A stretch of 64,000 bases of DNA from an uncultured Prevotella sp. (GCA_946188165.1 CAMHTW010000005.1:36671-100670), one strand, 5' to 3'. Shown: positions 1 through 10,581, counted from the first letter of the stretch. Numbers and translations: made by a program. The notes: generated by a model from the sequence alone, not told the origin.

Positions 1-2048
1 CGCTCAGTTCCAAACAGGCCTGGCAGCCATTTTACCAATTTATCAGGCGTCAAGGCTCGACGTGGCAGATCCTCGCCAGTGTACACAGCGATGTCCACAA
101 CGGGCTTACCTTTTTGCAAAAGTGTCTGACAACGTGTGATATAGTCGACGAAACCCTTTGCCTCAGGGAACCACGTCTGGTCGCGCTGGAAGAAAAGGCC
201 GATACCATCAAGCGTCATGCCAGGTTTCTTGTCGAGCCAAGGGTTGTGGGTGTTCACGTGGAAGAAGAGACGATTCATGCCCAAGGCAAAGTTACGGTCC
301 AGAAGAGGCTTGATACTGGCGGGTGTCTCGTCCCATACGCCACGAACCTCTGTGAATCCCTCAGCCTGTACGATGTTCTTGCCATATACGTGAGCAGCAC
401 TAATGGCATCCAGCATGTCGTTAGGCTTGTCGTGGGTGGGGGAGTTCAACCAGAATTCTCCCATCGGTATGTCGACATACTTATAATGTCCCATTCCATC
501 GGAAGTCATCGTGGGTGCTACGCTCTCTGCCGACACCTGTATGCCACAATCTCTGGCACACTGGCTGACAGTACGGAAGAATACCTCGTTTTTCAGTTCC
601 TCGATGGTCTGGCGAACATCCCTCAGCACTTGTTCACTCTTGTCAAGGCTTCTCATGGGAATACCTGCCATTATAGGCAACCAAGGCAGGAGGTCATAGC
701 CCCTGCGCCTCTGGAACTCTGCTGGGAAGTTCTTGGTCCAGTTCTGTGAGCCACACTCCCACGAGTCTACATGCAGATATTTCACCACATTGGCATGAGG
801 ACGCTTCAGGAATTGGCCAAACCAGTTATTGACCTGCTTGGCCACTGCTGCTTCTGAGAACTTGTCACATTCCAAGCCCTTACCTCCGCCTGCTGTAGCG
901 TTGGTCTGGCCTGTTGACGTATAACCCATACGCAGAATACGATAGGTACCACCAATCAGGTCGATATTCACCATATCACCCTTCATCGTGCTTTGCACCA
1001 TGTCTGGGACGTAGGCACAATTCGGCTTGCTCAAGTCTTCAGCTGGGGTGCTGGGAGCGCAGCGCCAGACATAGCCAGCCTTGCCTTCCCAATTGTCAAG
1101 AGCAGGCAAAGTGCAGATTCGCAGGTCTTTCATTCGGAACACAGGCTTCCACTTGGCAGCATCAAGGTCTTCTGCACCAGGCTCAGAACCTTCTGGCGTC
1201 CACTCGAAACGGAAAATCTTGGCTTTTGTCGGTGGGAAACTGAAAGTGGTATTGAAACCTGTATTCTGCCAACCCTGACGTGGTGGTGTCAGCTGCTTCA
1301 ACGTTTTGAAGGTAACCCCATCGTCTGAAGCCTTTATAAGCAGTCGCTGACACTGGATATTGGTGCCAGATGGCTCTATCTCAACATTGAACACCAACGT
1401 TGGCTCCTTGAATTCGTACTGGAACCAACAGGGACTGTCTGCACAATAAACCCCTTTGTCGTTAATCGTTATGCCAGACGAAAGAGTTGTTGCGTTCCCA
1501 TCTTTTATAGAGTATGACTCTTTAATATCTGCATACCTGAATCCGAATTTCTCCACATTCAGGTCACCTACAGAAATAGCATAAACGGCAATATCCTCAT
1601 AATAGTCACCGTAGTGCTTGGGCTTGGGCATCAGGAACTCGTGATGACCTCCACGGACGATGGTATCACAGAAGACTATCTTCTTCATCGACTCTTCTGG
1701 CGTAATCCAAGGACCGCCTGCCAAGGCAAAGCCGTCGCAAACGTGAATGCCCATCTCCAACCCAAGAGAGTCTGCTTGTGCCAGCGCTATATCAACCATC
1801 TTCCAGAAATTCGGTGTCAAGGCATCAGCCTGTCCCTTGAAGTCCGGTTGTTCTTTTGACCCACGAATGGGCATCAGATAACAACCGCCAAGTCCCACAT
1901 CTTTCATGGCTTTAAGGTCTGCCTTGATACCTTCCTCAGATACGGCACCATACATCCAATACCAGAACGTCCAAGGCTTAGTGGTGTCAGCCAAACTGAC
2001 ACTCATCGAAAAACAAGCAATAAGTAATGAACAATAAAGTCTCTTCAT
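1..2048 (-). CDS. GH106-like alpha-L-rhamnosidase, partial (C-terminus beyond window)
   Basis: An open minus-strand frame runs from an ATG at 2048 to the left edge without a stop, giving about 682 residues. It begins with a signal peptide (MKRLYCSLLIACFSMSVSLA), so the product is exported. The mature N-terminus has WTFWYWMYGAVSEEGI followed by KADLKAMKDVGLGG, a start I associate with the GH106 family of large (~1000-1100 residue) alpha-L-rhamnosidases; roughly a third is missing. Family members remove alpha-L-rhamnose from rhamnogalacturonans. It lies 40 bp downstream of the GH2 gene on the same strand and is the last visible gene of the SusCD operon. I checked the frame at the left edge and saw no shift. 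The exact GH family should be treated as probable. Confidence 0.75.
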   Translation of the reverse strand, partial: MKRLYCSLLIACFSMSVSLADTTKPWTFWYWMYGAVSEEGIKADLKAMKDVGLGGCYLMPIRGSKEQPDFKGQADALTPNFWKMVDIALAQADSLGLEMGIHVCDGFALAGGPWITPEESMKKIVFCDTIVRGGHHEFLMPKPKHYGDYYEDIAVYAISVGDLNVEKFGFRYADIKESYSIKDGNATTLSSGITINDKGVYCADSPCWFQYEFKEPTLVFNVEIEPSGTNIQCQRLLIKASDDGVTFKTLKQLTPPRQGWQNTGFNTTFSFPPTKAKIFRFEWTPEGSEPGAEDLDAAKWKPVFRMKDLRICTLPALDNWEGKAGYVWRCAPSTPAEDLSKPNCAYVPDMVQSTMKGDMVNIDLIGGTYRILRMGYTSTGQTNATAGGGKGLECDKFSEAAVAKQVNNWFGQFLKRPHANVVKYLHVDSWECGSQNWTKNFPAEFQRRRGYDLLPWLPIMAGIPMRSLDKSEQVLRDVRQTIEELKNEVFFRTVSQCARDCGIQVSAESVAPTMTSDGMGHYKYVDIPMGEFWLNSPTHDKPNDMLDAISAAHVYGKNIVQAEGFTEVRGVWDETPASIKPLLDRNFALGMNRLFFHVNTHNPWLDKKPGMTLDGIGLFFQRDQTWFPEAKGFVDYITRCQTLLQKGKPVVDIAVYTGEDLPRRALTPDKLVKWLPGLFGTE

Positions 2049-2088
2049 AACATTTGTCATCATATAATATAATTTGTTATATTTATCA

Positions 2089-4920
2089 TCATTCAAAATG
2101 TAGGATGGCATTGATACGACCTTGCCCCTTTGACCAATAGGGCTGAGCGGAAGGGCCATTGAGATCTGTCGTATTTACCTTGTTGCGAACGGCAGGAATA
2201 GCCTTCAGGATAGAAATACCTGTCTCTGGCAAGGTGTAGAGAATGTGGTCACGTCCATCACGAGGCGTATAAACACCCACTTTACCACTGATTAGTTCTA
2301 TGCCGAACTTACCTTCGGTTGTTTGTAATTGCATCCATGAAACATTAGCGAAATAGCCCTTGAATTCCGGATACTCGAATGTCTCGCCAGGAATGGGGTC
2401 GTTATAGTCGTTCTGCCACAATCCATACTGAGGACCCTCCATACGATTCTGCCAGACACGATAGGGGCCCTTGCCTACCCACTGCTTCGACTTGACCAAC
2501 TTCTCAGGATAGTCGAAACTGATGCCCATCAAGTCAACGACACCGTTAAAGTAGTAATCAACGTTCATATATACACCACCGTCAGCAAGGAAACGCCAAG
2601 TAACCTTCTCTATCGAGCCATGCTGATAGGTGGCAACTAACGTACTGTCACTAAACGTAAAGCCTGCAAACTTGCCTTGATCAGCATACTCAGTATATTG
2701 CGTCTTCTTCTGGAAAGCCTGCTTGTCGTCGTGGTTATAGAATCCATCCTGCGAACGGTCAGCACGCTTGGCAGCAATGAAACGAGGACCATTGCCAAAC
2801 GATATCTTTCTGCCATCTATGGTAACACCCTCTAACCGGCCTGTCTTCTTGCTGAAAGAAAATTGGCGACTGCCATTCTGGACCAGCACTTGGTTGGCAT
2901 CATCTGTATACGAAAACTTCAGAACTTTATCAAGCAGACGTTTTCCCTGTATGTTATTGACTGTCCGTAACTTGTAGCTCCATGTAATTATCTCATGCCC
3001 GTATGGGTCTATGGCTGTCACTTCTACCACGTCAGCATCCAACTTTTTATTATTTAGGTCAATGTTCAACTTACCGGTTTGGCCTGGTGCAACATCAGGC
3101 GAAGCGAGCTTGCCTTTCCTGACAACTTTGACATCCTTCTCGCCATAAGCAGGCATATCCAACAGTTTGTAGCTGAACTGACAGTCCCTAAGATTGATGA
3201 AGTCATAACAATTCCTGACACTTATACCTGTCAGGCTTCGTGAAAACTGCACAGGACTCCACACCTCACGGATGGTATAGAACGAGCCTTCCTTCTCCAT
3301 GTGAGGCCCAACGATACCATCGCTGCCGAAGTTGCCCATACAGTCAATGACATTATTCTTATCTGTACGTACAACGCCCTGATCCATCAAGTCCCACAGG
3401 AAGCCACCCGCACAACGCGGATTCGACATCATCAACTTCCAATAGTCCTTCAAGCCAGCTCCGTGTCCTCCGTCATATAATCCATGCAGGAATTCCGTAG
3501 GCATAAAGATTTCCTTCTGGCGCATATAGTCAGCCGTCTCGCCCCATGAACGATAGTGCTTGGTCTCGAAACCATTACGGTTTGCCCAAGGATAAAGCAC
3601 CACACGCTGCTGGGGGTCCAGTTTCTTGAAGACAGGCTCCAATTCGTAGTTAAAGCCTCCCTCGTTACCATTGCTCCAAAAAATGATACTGGGATGGTTG
3701 ACGTCGCGCGTTACCATCTCCTCTACAATCTGTGACCCCACGATAGTCTCATGGGCATTGTGCCAACCAGGCTGTTCACACTCCACATAAAGACCCAGCG
3801 AGTCGCAGGCATCCAAGAACTCCGGGTCTGCAGGATAGTGACTGAGGCGGACAGCATTCATATTCATGCTCTTGATGAGCAACACATCCTCAATATTCTT
3901 CTGCTTTGATAGCGTGCGACCAGTCTCAGGACGGAAAGAATGACGATTCACACCCTTAAAGATGACCTTCTGACCATTGATGAATACACCATCTTCCTTG
4001 TCGCCAGCGTATGTGTGACGATACTCGATGGTGCGGAAGCCAAACTTCTGACGCTCTATGTGGAGCGTGTTGCCCTCTGCATCCTTCAACGTAAAGACAG
4101 CTGTATAGAGGTTGGGCTGTTCTGCATTCCAAGCCTTTATATTCTTGGTACTGAAATCGACTTTGACTTGGTCACTGAAAATGGAGAAGGACGGGCTGGT
4201 TGCCACCTTCTTGCCTTTAGTGTCAATGACATCGACACTTACACTATAACCTGGCACCGCCTGATTCAAATAGACATCAGCCATAAAACGACCATCTGCC
4301 TTAGCGTCAATCGCTACACGCTGAATATTATGTACAGGCTTGGCAATGATAAATACTGGACGCCAGATGCCTCCAAAGTTCCAGTAGTCAGCCCTGCGCT
4401 CAGCGAGGTTCACTTGCGGATTCGTGCTTTCTTTTAACACCTCGACTTCCAGACGATTTTTCTTTGAGCCAAAGAATACGCGATCGCTAACATCAATGGT
4501 ATGACGGGTAAAACCACCCTGATAAATGCCGTTGCCTGCTTTACGTCCATTAATCTGGACATTAATCTCCGTAAAAGCAGCCTCGAACACAAGTTGTATC
4601 TGACGGCCAGCCCACTCTTTAGGCAAGCTAAACTCCGTCTTATATTGGCCCTTCTCGTCAGCTATGCCCTCTGGTGTGGCCTTGCCATAAAAGCGCATAC
4701 CATATTGATAAGTGCCAAAGCCCTGTAGTTCCCAGCATGAGGGAACGCCTATCTTCGTCCAACTACCACTATTACGACCATCTGAGCATAAAAAGTCCCA
4801 CTGCACCATATCGTCACAACCATGACCACTTAGATATTGCCGCTGGGTTTCATACCATGACTGGGCTTGCACTGCCGAAAAAGCAAGTCCAAGCAATGCC
4901 AAAAGAAAAGTTCGTCTCAT
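2089..4920 (-). CDS. GH2 family glycoside hydrolase (beta-galactosidase/glucuronidase-like)
   Basis: A 943-residue exported enzyme with a signal peptide ending AFSAVQAQ. Domain order follows GH2: N-terminal jelly-roll sugar-binding domain (~25-200), Ig-like domain (~200-305), TIM barrel (~305-600) and a C-terminal beta-sandwich resembling Bgal_small_N (~690-940). The acid/base Glu420 lies in SNGNEGG. The likely nucleophile Glu476 is in MPTEFLHGLYDGG, aligned with CEYAHA of LacZ. The enzyme should retain configuration and remove a beta-linked sugar (galactose or glucuronic acid) from side chains of the imported polymer; the substrate cannot be read from sequence. It sits between susD and the GH106-like gene. 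Its start codon is in the loop of a 13-bp inverted repeat described separately. Confidence 0.9.
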   Translation of the reverse strand: MRRTFLLALLGLAFSAVQAQSWYETQRQYLSGHGCDDMVQWDFLCSDGRNSGSWTKIGVPSCWELQGFGTYQYGMRFYGKATPEGIADEKGQYKTEFSLPKEWAGRQIQLVFEAAFTEINVQINGRKAGNGIYQGGFTRHTIDVSDRVFFGSKKNRLEVEVLKESTNPQVNLAERRADYWNFGGIWRPVFIIAKPVHNIQRVAIDAKADGRFMADVYLNQAVPGYSVSVDVIDTKGKKVATSPSFSIFSDQVKVDFSTKNIKAWNAEQPNLYTAVFTLKDAEGNTLHIERQKFGFRTIEYRHTYAGDKEDGVFINGQKVIFKGVNRHSFRPETGRTLSKQKNIEDVLLIKSMNMNAVRLSHYPADPEFLDACDSLGLYVECEQPGWHNAHETIVGSQIVEEMVTRDVNHPSIIFWSNGNEGGFNYELEPVFKKLDPQQRVVLYPWANRNGFETKHYRSWGETADYMRQKEIFMPTEFLHGLYDGGHGAGLKDYWKLMMSNPRCAGGFLWDLMDQGVVRTDKNNVIDCMGNFGSDGIVGPHMEKEGSFYTIREVWSPVQFSRSLTGISVRNCYDFINLRDCQFSYKLLDMPAYGEKDVKVVRKGKLASPDVAPGQTGKLNIDLNNKKLDADVVEVTAIDPYGHEIITWSYKLRTVNNIQGKRLLDKVLKFSYTDDANQVLVQNGSRQFSFSKKTGRLEGVTIDGRKISFGNGPRFIAAKRADRSQDGFYNHDDKQAFQKKTQYTEYADQGKFAGFTFSDSTLVATYQHGSIEKVTWRFLADGGVYMNVDYYFNGVVDLMGISFDYPEKLVKSKQWVGKGPYRVWQNRMEGPQYGLWQNDYNDPIPGETFEYPEFKGYFANVSWMQLQTTEGKFGIELISGKVGVYTPRDGRDHILYTLPETGISILKAIPAVRNKVNTTDLNGPSAQPYWSKGQGRINAILHFE

Positions 4921-4952
4921 ATACGTATATTTATATATAAGACGAACTTTTC
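4905..4952 (-). promoter_or_regulatory. Hairpin enclosing the GH2 start codon (possible attenuator)
   Basis: GAAAAGTTCGTCT at 4905-4917 and AGACGAACTTTTC at 4940-4952 are perfect 13-bp inverted repeats. In the mRNA the ATG (4918-4920) lies at the edge of the 22-nt loop and codons 2-6 form the 3' arm, followed by a U-rich stretch (CUUUUCUUUU). The position, between susD and the first enzyme gene, suits attenuation, processing or translational masking. The pairing is seen; the function is inferred. Confidence 0.6.
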
Positions 4953-4971
4953 AAAGAATTGTCACTAAATA

Positions 4972-7248
4972 CTACTTGCCGTATTGTGTATCAATGACCA
5001 ACTTAGCAGGATCTGTTTCCAACGGGTCGTAACGACCATCACCGCCATGAGAATAATCTTCCCAACCGATAGTTTGTATCAATGCTGCATCATTATACAT
5101 GGCAGAATAGCAGAGTCCAAGGAAGTAATAGAATGGTTGGAAGGTCGGCACCTTATCAGTATTGTTATCTTCCAAACGATCTTTACGTTCAAGATTATTG
5201 GTATAGAAGTCTATCAATGCCTGCTCACCATCAGCACGCTTCGACAGGTCGAGAGGAGACGGACGATTGATGCCTGCTGCCAATATCGGGTCTGAACCAT
5301 TATCCTCATCCTTTGCAGCGAGTTCCTTTGCATACATCTCAATGATATGGTTTTTGCCATACTTATTTGGTCTGTCAGCATCTTTATAGCCAAGGAATGT
5401 CCACGTATCACCACCATAGCCTTTTACTTCCCATGTTGGACTGAGAGCTGCCTGACCAACACCACCATCAAAAAGCAACCAGCGACGCATGTCTTCGAAA
5501 CGTTTTCCTTCATAAGCCAACTCTATCTGACGTTCATAAAGCACCTGTTCAATATTCTCTGCACGACTGCCGTTAATCAAGCCATAGTCTGCATCTACGG
5601 TTGTTGGATCATAGACGCGAGAACGAATTCGCTTGAGCAAATCAAGAGCCTCCTGACCGCGATTAGTGGCAGCAGCACATTCTGCCAAGTTCAGCAACAC
5701 TTCTGCAAAGCGCATCTCCATATAAGGAGCACCTGACTGGCTAAAGCTGCACTTTCCATTGTTGTCTACATAAATATACATAGGACTACCTGCGTTAAGC
5801 TGTGAATCATCACTGCGTTTACGAACATATACAGAACGACGTGAGTCAGCCAAAGCATCGGCATACCAGCCAGAACTCGTCTCACTGTCCTGCTTAGTAG
5901 CATCCTTATACCAAGCATAACTCCACAACACATAATCAGCACCATTGTAAGGGTAACCATCCTTAAGAGTTATGTTGGGATAGACCAAATCATTCAACTG
6001 TGCCGTTAACAGATCTTTGGGATTACCATCGAACGTCCATTTCACGCCAGGGAAGGCAAACGTACGATAGAAACGTGGGTCACGATTCGCAAAGAATGCC
6101 TTCTTGTCGTAGTTATATGTTGTTGAAGCACCTGGTCTTTTACCATCAGCCATCGGGAAGAGGTCTACAATCTCAGCCGTTGCACTCTTACCGCCACCAC
6201 CAGACGCAGTCTTAGGACGAATACCATGCTCCCAACCATTGTTCTTCTCTGAATTGTCGCTCTGCTTGCTCAAGTTGTTATAGAGGGTTACAAAGACTGC
6301 TTCGTTGACATTACCATCAGAACCCTGTACGTTGAGGAACATTTTTCCCCAGTTGGCAGCACTCTCAGTGGCAGCACCAGGGTTGTTCTCATAAGCCAAA
6401 CCATAGCCGCTTTCCTCCAATACCTTGCGAGCAGTTTCATTAGCCTGATAGGCGGCCTCCCAACGTGCTGGTTCATCACTACGATTGAACAAGGGACTTG
6501 CCCATAACAGTAATACACGACCTTTCAGTGCCAAAGCTGTACCCTTGGTAACACGACCCCAATTGCTGGCAACACGGCCCCATTGTGCCGGTAGCAACTC
6601 AGCTGCCTTGTCCAAGTCTTCGCAAATGAAGTCAATACACTCCTTTGTCGTAGAGCGATGAACGATGAGGCTACCATCCATGCTCTTGCTATAGAGAGCA
6701 TTCTGTACCTCTTTGATGATAGGCACACCGCCATACCATCGGACCATTGTGAAGTAACGCCAAGCACGGAAGAAGTAAGCCTGACCCAACAACTCGTTTT
6801 TCTCATTTTCCGACAGCGTAGAATGGTTCTGGAGTCCATCGATAGCATCATTGATATTGCGTATCTGTCCATAAGGACTATTCTCCTTGAATTCTACATA
6901 AAGATGATCCCACTTCTTGCTGTTCAGAATTTGATAGTCCAAAATGTTAGTATTGTCCTCCCAAGCTGAGACACCAGCATATTCTTCAGTACTGCAAGCA
7001 TCATCATCATTTGAACCCGTGCTGACAATATCTGCATACATGCCATCGCCTTCTTTCTGACCAGGCAACAATTGATAATAGAAATTATCGATACGATTTT
7101 GAGCTGTCTCATAATTATTGTAGACTGTCGCATCGCTATACTTGCCATACAGTTTTTTCTCCTCCAGGAATTTATCGGAGCAAGCTGCTAGACCGACGAC
7201 TGTCACTGCTAATGCAAGTTTTCCTGCCTTGATTATATATTTGTTCAT
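4972..7248 (-). CDS. susD-like: SusD/RagB-family glycan-binding lipoprotein
   Basis: A 758-residue lipoprotein with lipobox LAAC (Cys23) followed by SDKFLEEKKLYG, the usual SusD start. Internal motifs such as NELLGQAYFFRAWRYFTMVRW, GTALALKGRVLLLWASPLFN and EVLLNLAECAAA are typical TPR-like helices of the family, and RQIELAYEGKRFEDMRRW marks the C-terminal SusD domain. It should sit on the cell surface, capping its SusC partner and capturing oligosaccharide. It starts 12 bp after the susC stop, so the two are cotranscribed. At 758 residues it is longer than most SusD proteins (about 500-650). The extra length seems to lie in the second half, around the SGGGGKSATAE and GSDPILAAGIN segments. Confidence 0.95.
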   Translation of the reverse strand: MNKYIIKAGKLALAVTVVGLAACSDKFLEEKKLYGKYSDATVYNNYETAQNRIDNFYYQLLPGQKEGDGMYADIVSTGSNDDDACSTEEYAGVSAWEDNTNILDYQILNSKKWDHLYVEFKENSPYGQIRNINDAIDGLQNHSTLSENEKNELLGQAYFFRAWRYFTMVRWYGGVPIIKEVQNALYSKSMDGSLIVHRSTTKECIDFICEDLDKAAELLPAQWGRVASNWGRVTKGTALALKGRVLLLWASPLFNRSDEPARWEAAYQANETARKVLEESGYGLAYENNPGAATESAANWGKMFLNVQGSDGNVNEAVFVTLYNNLSKQSDNSEKNNGWEHGIRPKTASGGGGKSATAEIVDLFPMADGKRPGASTTYNYDKKAFFANRDPRFYRTFAFPGVKWTFDGNPKDLLTAQLNDLVYPNITLKDGYPYNGADYVLWSYAWYKDATKQDSETSSGWYADALADSRRSVYVRKRSDDSQLNAGSPMYIYVDNNGKCSFSQSGAPYMEMRFAEVLLNLAECAAATNRGQEALDLLKRIRSRVYDPTTVDADYGLINGSRAENIEQVLYERQIELAYEGKRFEDMRRWLLFDGGVGQAALSPTWEVKGYGGDTWTFLGYKDADRPNKYGKNHIIEMYAKELAAKDEDNGSDPILAAGINRPSPLDLSKRADGEQALIDFYTNNLERKDRLEDNNTDKVPTFQPFYYFLGLCYSAMYNDAALIQTIGWEDYSHGGDGRYDPLETDPAKLVIDTQYGK

Positions 7249-7260
7249 AGTGTTTTTGAT

Positions 7261-10200
7261 TTAGAATGAAACGTTTACACCTACTGTAAATTTACGCAGT
7301 TGTGGATAGTAGCCATAGTTGCCGCCCCAGCTGTCCCAAGCGTCACCATAGTTTGGTGAAAGGAAGTTCATCGCATTCTGGCAAGTTACGTTTATACGTG
7401 CACTACTTACTCCCAATGGATTAATCCATTTCTTTGGGAATTCATAGGCAACAGCTATCTGTGTCAGTGATATTGTAGCCATATTGACACGCCAGAAAGT
7501 TGAAGGCTGAGCATTCACACTGTTGTAACGCATATTGGGCACAGAGCCGTCACGATTGGCAGATGCAATGACCTTGCCAGTAGCATCCAATACGTCTTCA
7601 TAAACATACATATCCTTCCAGAATGAAGGAATATTATAGTACTCCATATTGGCAGCAGACTTCTGTACTGTACCAGGAACAAAACCATAGGCACCCCAGC
7701 TAGCCCCAAGCTGTGCAGAGAACGAGAAGCTCTTATAAGCACCGCCAAAGTTCAGTGTCATACCATAGGGATTCTGACTGAACTCGGAAATTTGAACCAT
7801 ATCACATTCATCAACCTTATAATCGGGCTCAGGGTTATAGGCCTGCTTTTCAGTATCCCATGCACCATTGATATCGCGATAGATGAGCATACCAGGATGT
7901 ACACCGTCTTTAGTCAGTCCAAGATAAGTACCGTAAGAACCGTCAGGCTTCTTCAGGTAACGGTCAAAATACTCCTCAACATCTTGATAGCTACGGAACA
8001 TGCCGATGCAGGAATATCCCCATTGGCCCATATCTTTGCGATGGCCTACACGAATATCATCGCGATCGGGATTAGCAATATTTGCTGCTTTTTTTACCTC
8101 GTTATCGGTATAGCCCGTAGACAGCTTTGCCCAATATGAGAAATTCTTACCTATACGATCCTTCCAACCCAAAGAGAGTTCGAAGCCCCAAGTATCTAAT
8201 TCGGCAAAGTTCTCAGGAACAGGCTTCACACCAACAGTGAACGGATAACCGGCCTCACCCTGATAGGTAGAGAAGATTTCACGGCCACGGTCCTTATATA
8301 AATCGAAGTTAATGGACAACTTGTTCTGGATGATACGCATATCAATACCGACATTGGTCTTATAGGTTTTATCCCAATGTGCCTCACGGTTAGCACCCCC
8401 CTGCTCGATAGTCATACCATAGCTTTCATGGTTGCCGATACTTGTACCAAACACTGCACCTCGAGCAGCATCACGACCATAACGGGTCTGCCAGATAAAA
8501 GCATTGATGTTGTCACGACCCATAAGACCCCAGCTGGCACGCAGTTTCAGATAACCAATACCTGTCTTCTCCTTTGGGAACCAGGGCTCTTCAGAGATGA
8601 CCCAACCAGCAGAAACAGAGGGAAAGGTGCCCCAATAGTTATCGGGATGGAATTTTGTAGATGCATCTGAACGAATTAAGAACTGGAAAAGATAGCGATC
8701 ATCGTAAGCATAATTCAGACGACCGATATATGACATACGTCCAGACTCAGAACGACTCCATTCCGAATCAGTCATGTCACCATTCTCGTCCCCAGTCATC
8801 GAATTACTTTGTCCATCAGTAAAGGGTAACGGGTTCTTACCAGTACCGACAAGGTCTCGACTTTCGCTCTCACCTTTCTCAATAGAGAAAAGTGCGCTAA
8901 TGTCATGCTTGCCAAATTTACGGGCATAGTTCAGAATGAAGTTCATCTGATAGCTCTCACTACGAGTCATCGTACGACGCACCTGATTGCCATTGTCCAT
9001 TGTCAGTTCTGGAAAATTTTCTTCAGCCAAGCTAATATCCTCACCAGTATATAGGTGTCCTGCAGAGCCGCCACGAGCCTTCATACGATAGACATTCATC
9101 TTGGTCGCAATCATATCACTCTCGCTATTAGAGAAACTCTTCGAATAAGTGAACTTTGCAGAAAGACCTTTCAAAGGTTTAATCCAGCTAAAGTCATATT
9201 CCAATGCTGCCTGGGCCTGAAAACTGTTGCTGGTATTCTGAGTATAGTCAGGAGAGTTTTGAATAGCTGAATAGTTGTACATATTGGTGTACGTCGTCGC
9301 ATCAGCGTTTTGCATGCCAGAGTGTATAATAGGCAGGCCATTAATGGTCTCAGGGATGAAGGGCAGATGCTGCAACAACAAAGCATAGTCACCATCGTCG
9401 GTATTACCCAAATTACCCGTATAGCGGTTGCGTGGGGTTGTTTTGTCGCTATAGTTACCTGATACTTGTAATGATGCTTTCAGCCATTTGCTGATGTTGG
9501 CATTTACACCAGCACGATAGTTCCAACGCTTATAGTCCAACTTACCCAAATTACCATCTTGTGTATTGTAGGTAATACCTGCAAAATAGGTCGCTTTCTC
9601 AGTACCTCCATTCACATTGACACTATGACGATAGGTGCCTGCTATCTTCCAATAGTCATCCAACAAATCGTAGTTGACATTCTTGAGCGCTTCCAATTCG
9701 TCATACTGGAAATAATCACGCATACGGGTCTCGTCCTGAGCATCGGTAGCTGTACCCATATAGGCATTCCAAGTACGTGCATAGTCATAAGAACTCATCA
9801 TTTTGGGCTTAAACAAACGACCTGTAAAACCATACTGTCCGCTATAGCTTACTTTTGGTGTACCTTGTTTACCACGCTTTGTCTTTACCAGCACAACACC
9901 ATAGGCACCCTGTGCACCATAAATGGCAGCAGCAGCATCCTTCAGGACAGAGATGCTCTCTACCTCACTCATATCAAGGTTGTTGAAAGCACTCTCTGAA
10001 GAGATAAAGTCATCGATAACATAAAGAGGTGTATCGTCCTGTTCAGAGAACTTAGCATTAATGCTACCCCAATTCTTAGCCAACTGTGAACTTTGACGGA
10101 TTGTCAGGTGTGCAGCAGAACCTGGTGTACTGGACGAGGTACTTACATGCAGTCCATTCACCATACCGCGAAGGGCTTCACCAAGACTGGTGACATTAAG

Positions 10201-10581
10201 GTCTTTCAATTCTTCAGCATTGATACTCTCAATGGCACCTGTAACGTTCTTCATTTTCTGAGAACCGTAACCCGTTACCACTACCTCTTCCAGTGACTGA
10301 CGGTCTTCAAGCAGTTTGACATTAGAGCCTGCCACAACCGTCTGGGGAAGGTATCCAATATAGGTAATAGTCACTTTGGTGTTCTTGGGAACCATAATGG
10401 TATAGTTTCCATCCAGGTCGGTAATAACACCTTTCGACTTATCGCCTGCAGGTGCAACGGTGGCTCCAATGATAGGTTCGCCCTGTTCGTCGACCACCTG
10501 TCCCTTATATGTCTGGTTCTGTGCGATAGCTGTCACTGCAAACAGGAAGCCAAGGCACAAGATCATAATCGATTTTTTCAT
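7261..10581 (-). CDS. susC-like: SusC/RagA-family TonB-dependent outer membrane transporter
   Basis: A 1106-residue protein with signal peptide ending FAVTAIAQ, a carboxypeptidase-D-like regulatory domain (TYKGQVVDEQGEPIIGATV, residues ~24-95), the SusC plug motif LEEVVVTGYGSQKMKNVTGA (~98-117) and a 22-strand barrel ending in VGVNVSF with a terminal aromatic residue. It imports oligosaccharides of the target polymer across the outer membrane using TonB energy. The susD partner is immediately downstream (12 bp) and the surface lipoprotein gene lies 27 bp upstream, the usual PUL core. No regulator typical of PULs (SusR, hybrid two-component system) is visible nearby. No TAnnTTTG promoter is evident directly upstream, so transcription probably starts further up. 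Confidence 0.97.
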   Translation of the reverse strand: MKKSIMILCLGFLFAVTAIAQNQTYKGQVVDEQGEPIIGATVAPAGDKSKGVITDLDGNYTIMVPKNTKVTITYIGYLPQTVVAGSNVKLLEDRQSLEEVVVTGYGSQKMKNVTGAIESINAEELKDLNVTSLGEALRGMVNGLHVSTSSSTPGSAAHLTIRQSSQLAKNWGSINAKFSEQDDTPLYVIDDFISSESAFNNLDMSEVESISVLKDAAAAIYGAQGAYGVVLVKTKRGKQGTPKVSYSGQYGFTGRLFKPKMMSSYDYARTWNAYMGTATDAQDETRMRDYFQYDELEALKNVNYDLLDDYWKIAGTYRHSVNVNGGTEKATYFAGITYNTQDGNLGKLDYKRWNYRAGVNANISKWLKASLQVSGNYSDKTTPRNRYTGNLGNTDDGDYALLLQHLPFIPETINGLPIIHSGMQNADATTYTNMYNYSAIQNSPDYTQNTSNSFQAQAALEYDFSWIKPLKGLSAKFTYSKSFSNSESDMIATKMNVYRMKARGGSAGHLYTGEDISLAEENFPELTMDNGNQVRRTMTRSESYQMNFILNYARKFGKHDISALFSIEKGESESRDLVGTGKNPLPFTDGQSNSMTGDENGDMTDSEWSRSESGRMSYIGRLNYAYDDRYLFQFLIRSDASTKFHPDNYWGTFPSVSAGWVISEEPWFPKEKTGIGYLKLRASWGLMGRDNINAFIWQTRYGRDAARGAVFGTSIGNHESYGMTIEQGGANREAHWDKTYKTNVGIDMRIIQNKLSINFDLYKDRGREIFSTYQGEAGYPFTVGVKPVPENFAELDTWGFELSLGWKDRIGKNFSYWAKLSTGYTDNEVKKAANIANPDRDDIRVGHRKDMGQWGYSCIGMFRSYQDVEEYFDRYLKKPDGSYGTYLGLTKDGVHPGMLIYRDINGAWDTEKQAYNPEPDYKVDECDMVQISEFSQNPYGMTLNFGGAYKSFSFSAQLGASWGAYGFVPGTVQKSAANMEYYNIPSFWKDMYVYEDVLDATGKVIASANRDGSVPNMRYNSVNAQPSTFWRVNMATISLTQIAVAYEFPKKWINPLGVSSARINVTCQNAMNFLSPNYGDAWDSWGGNYGYYPQLRKFTVGVNVSF

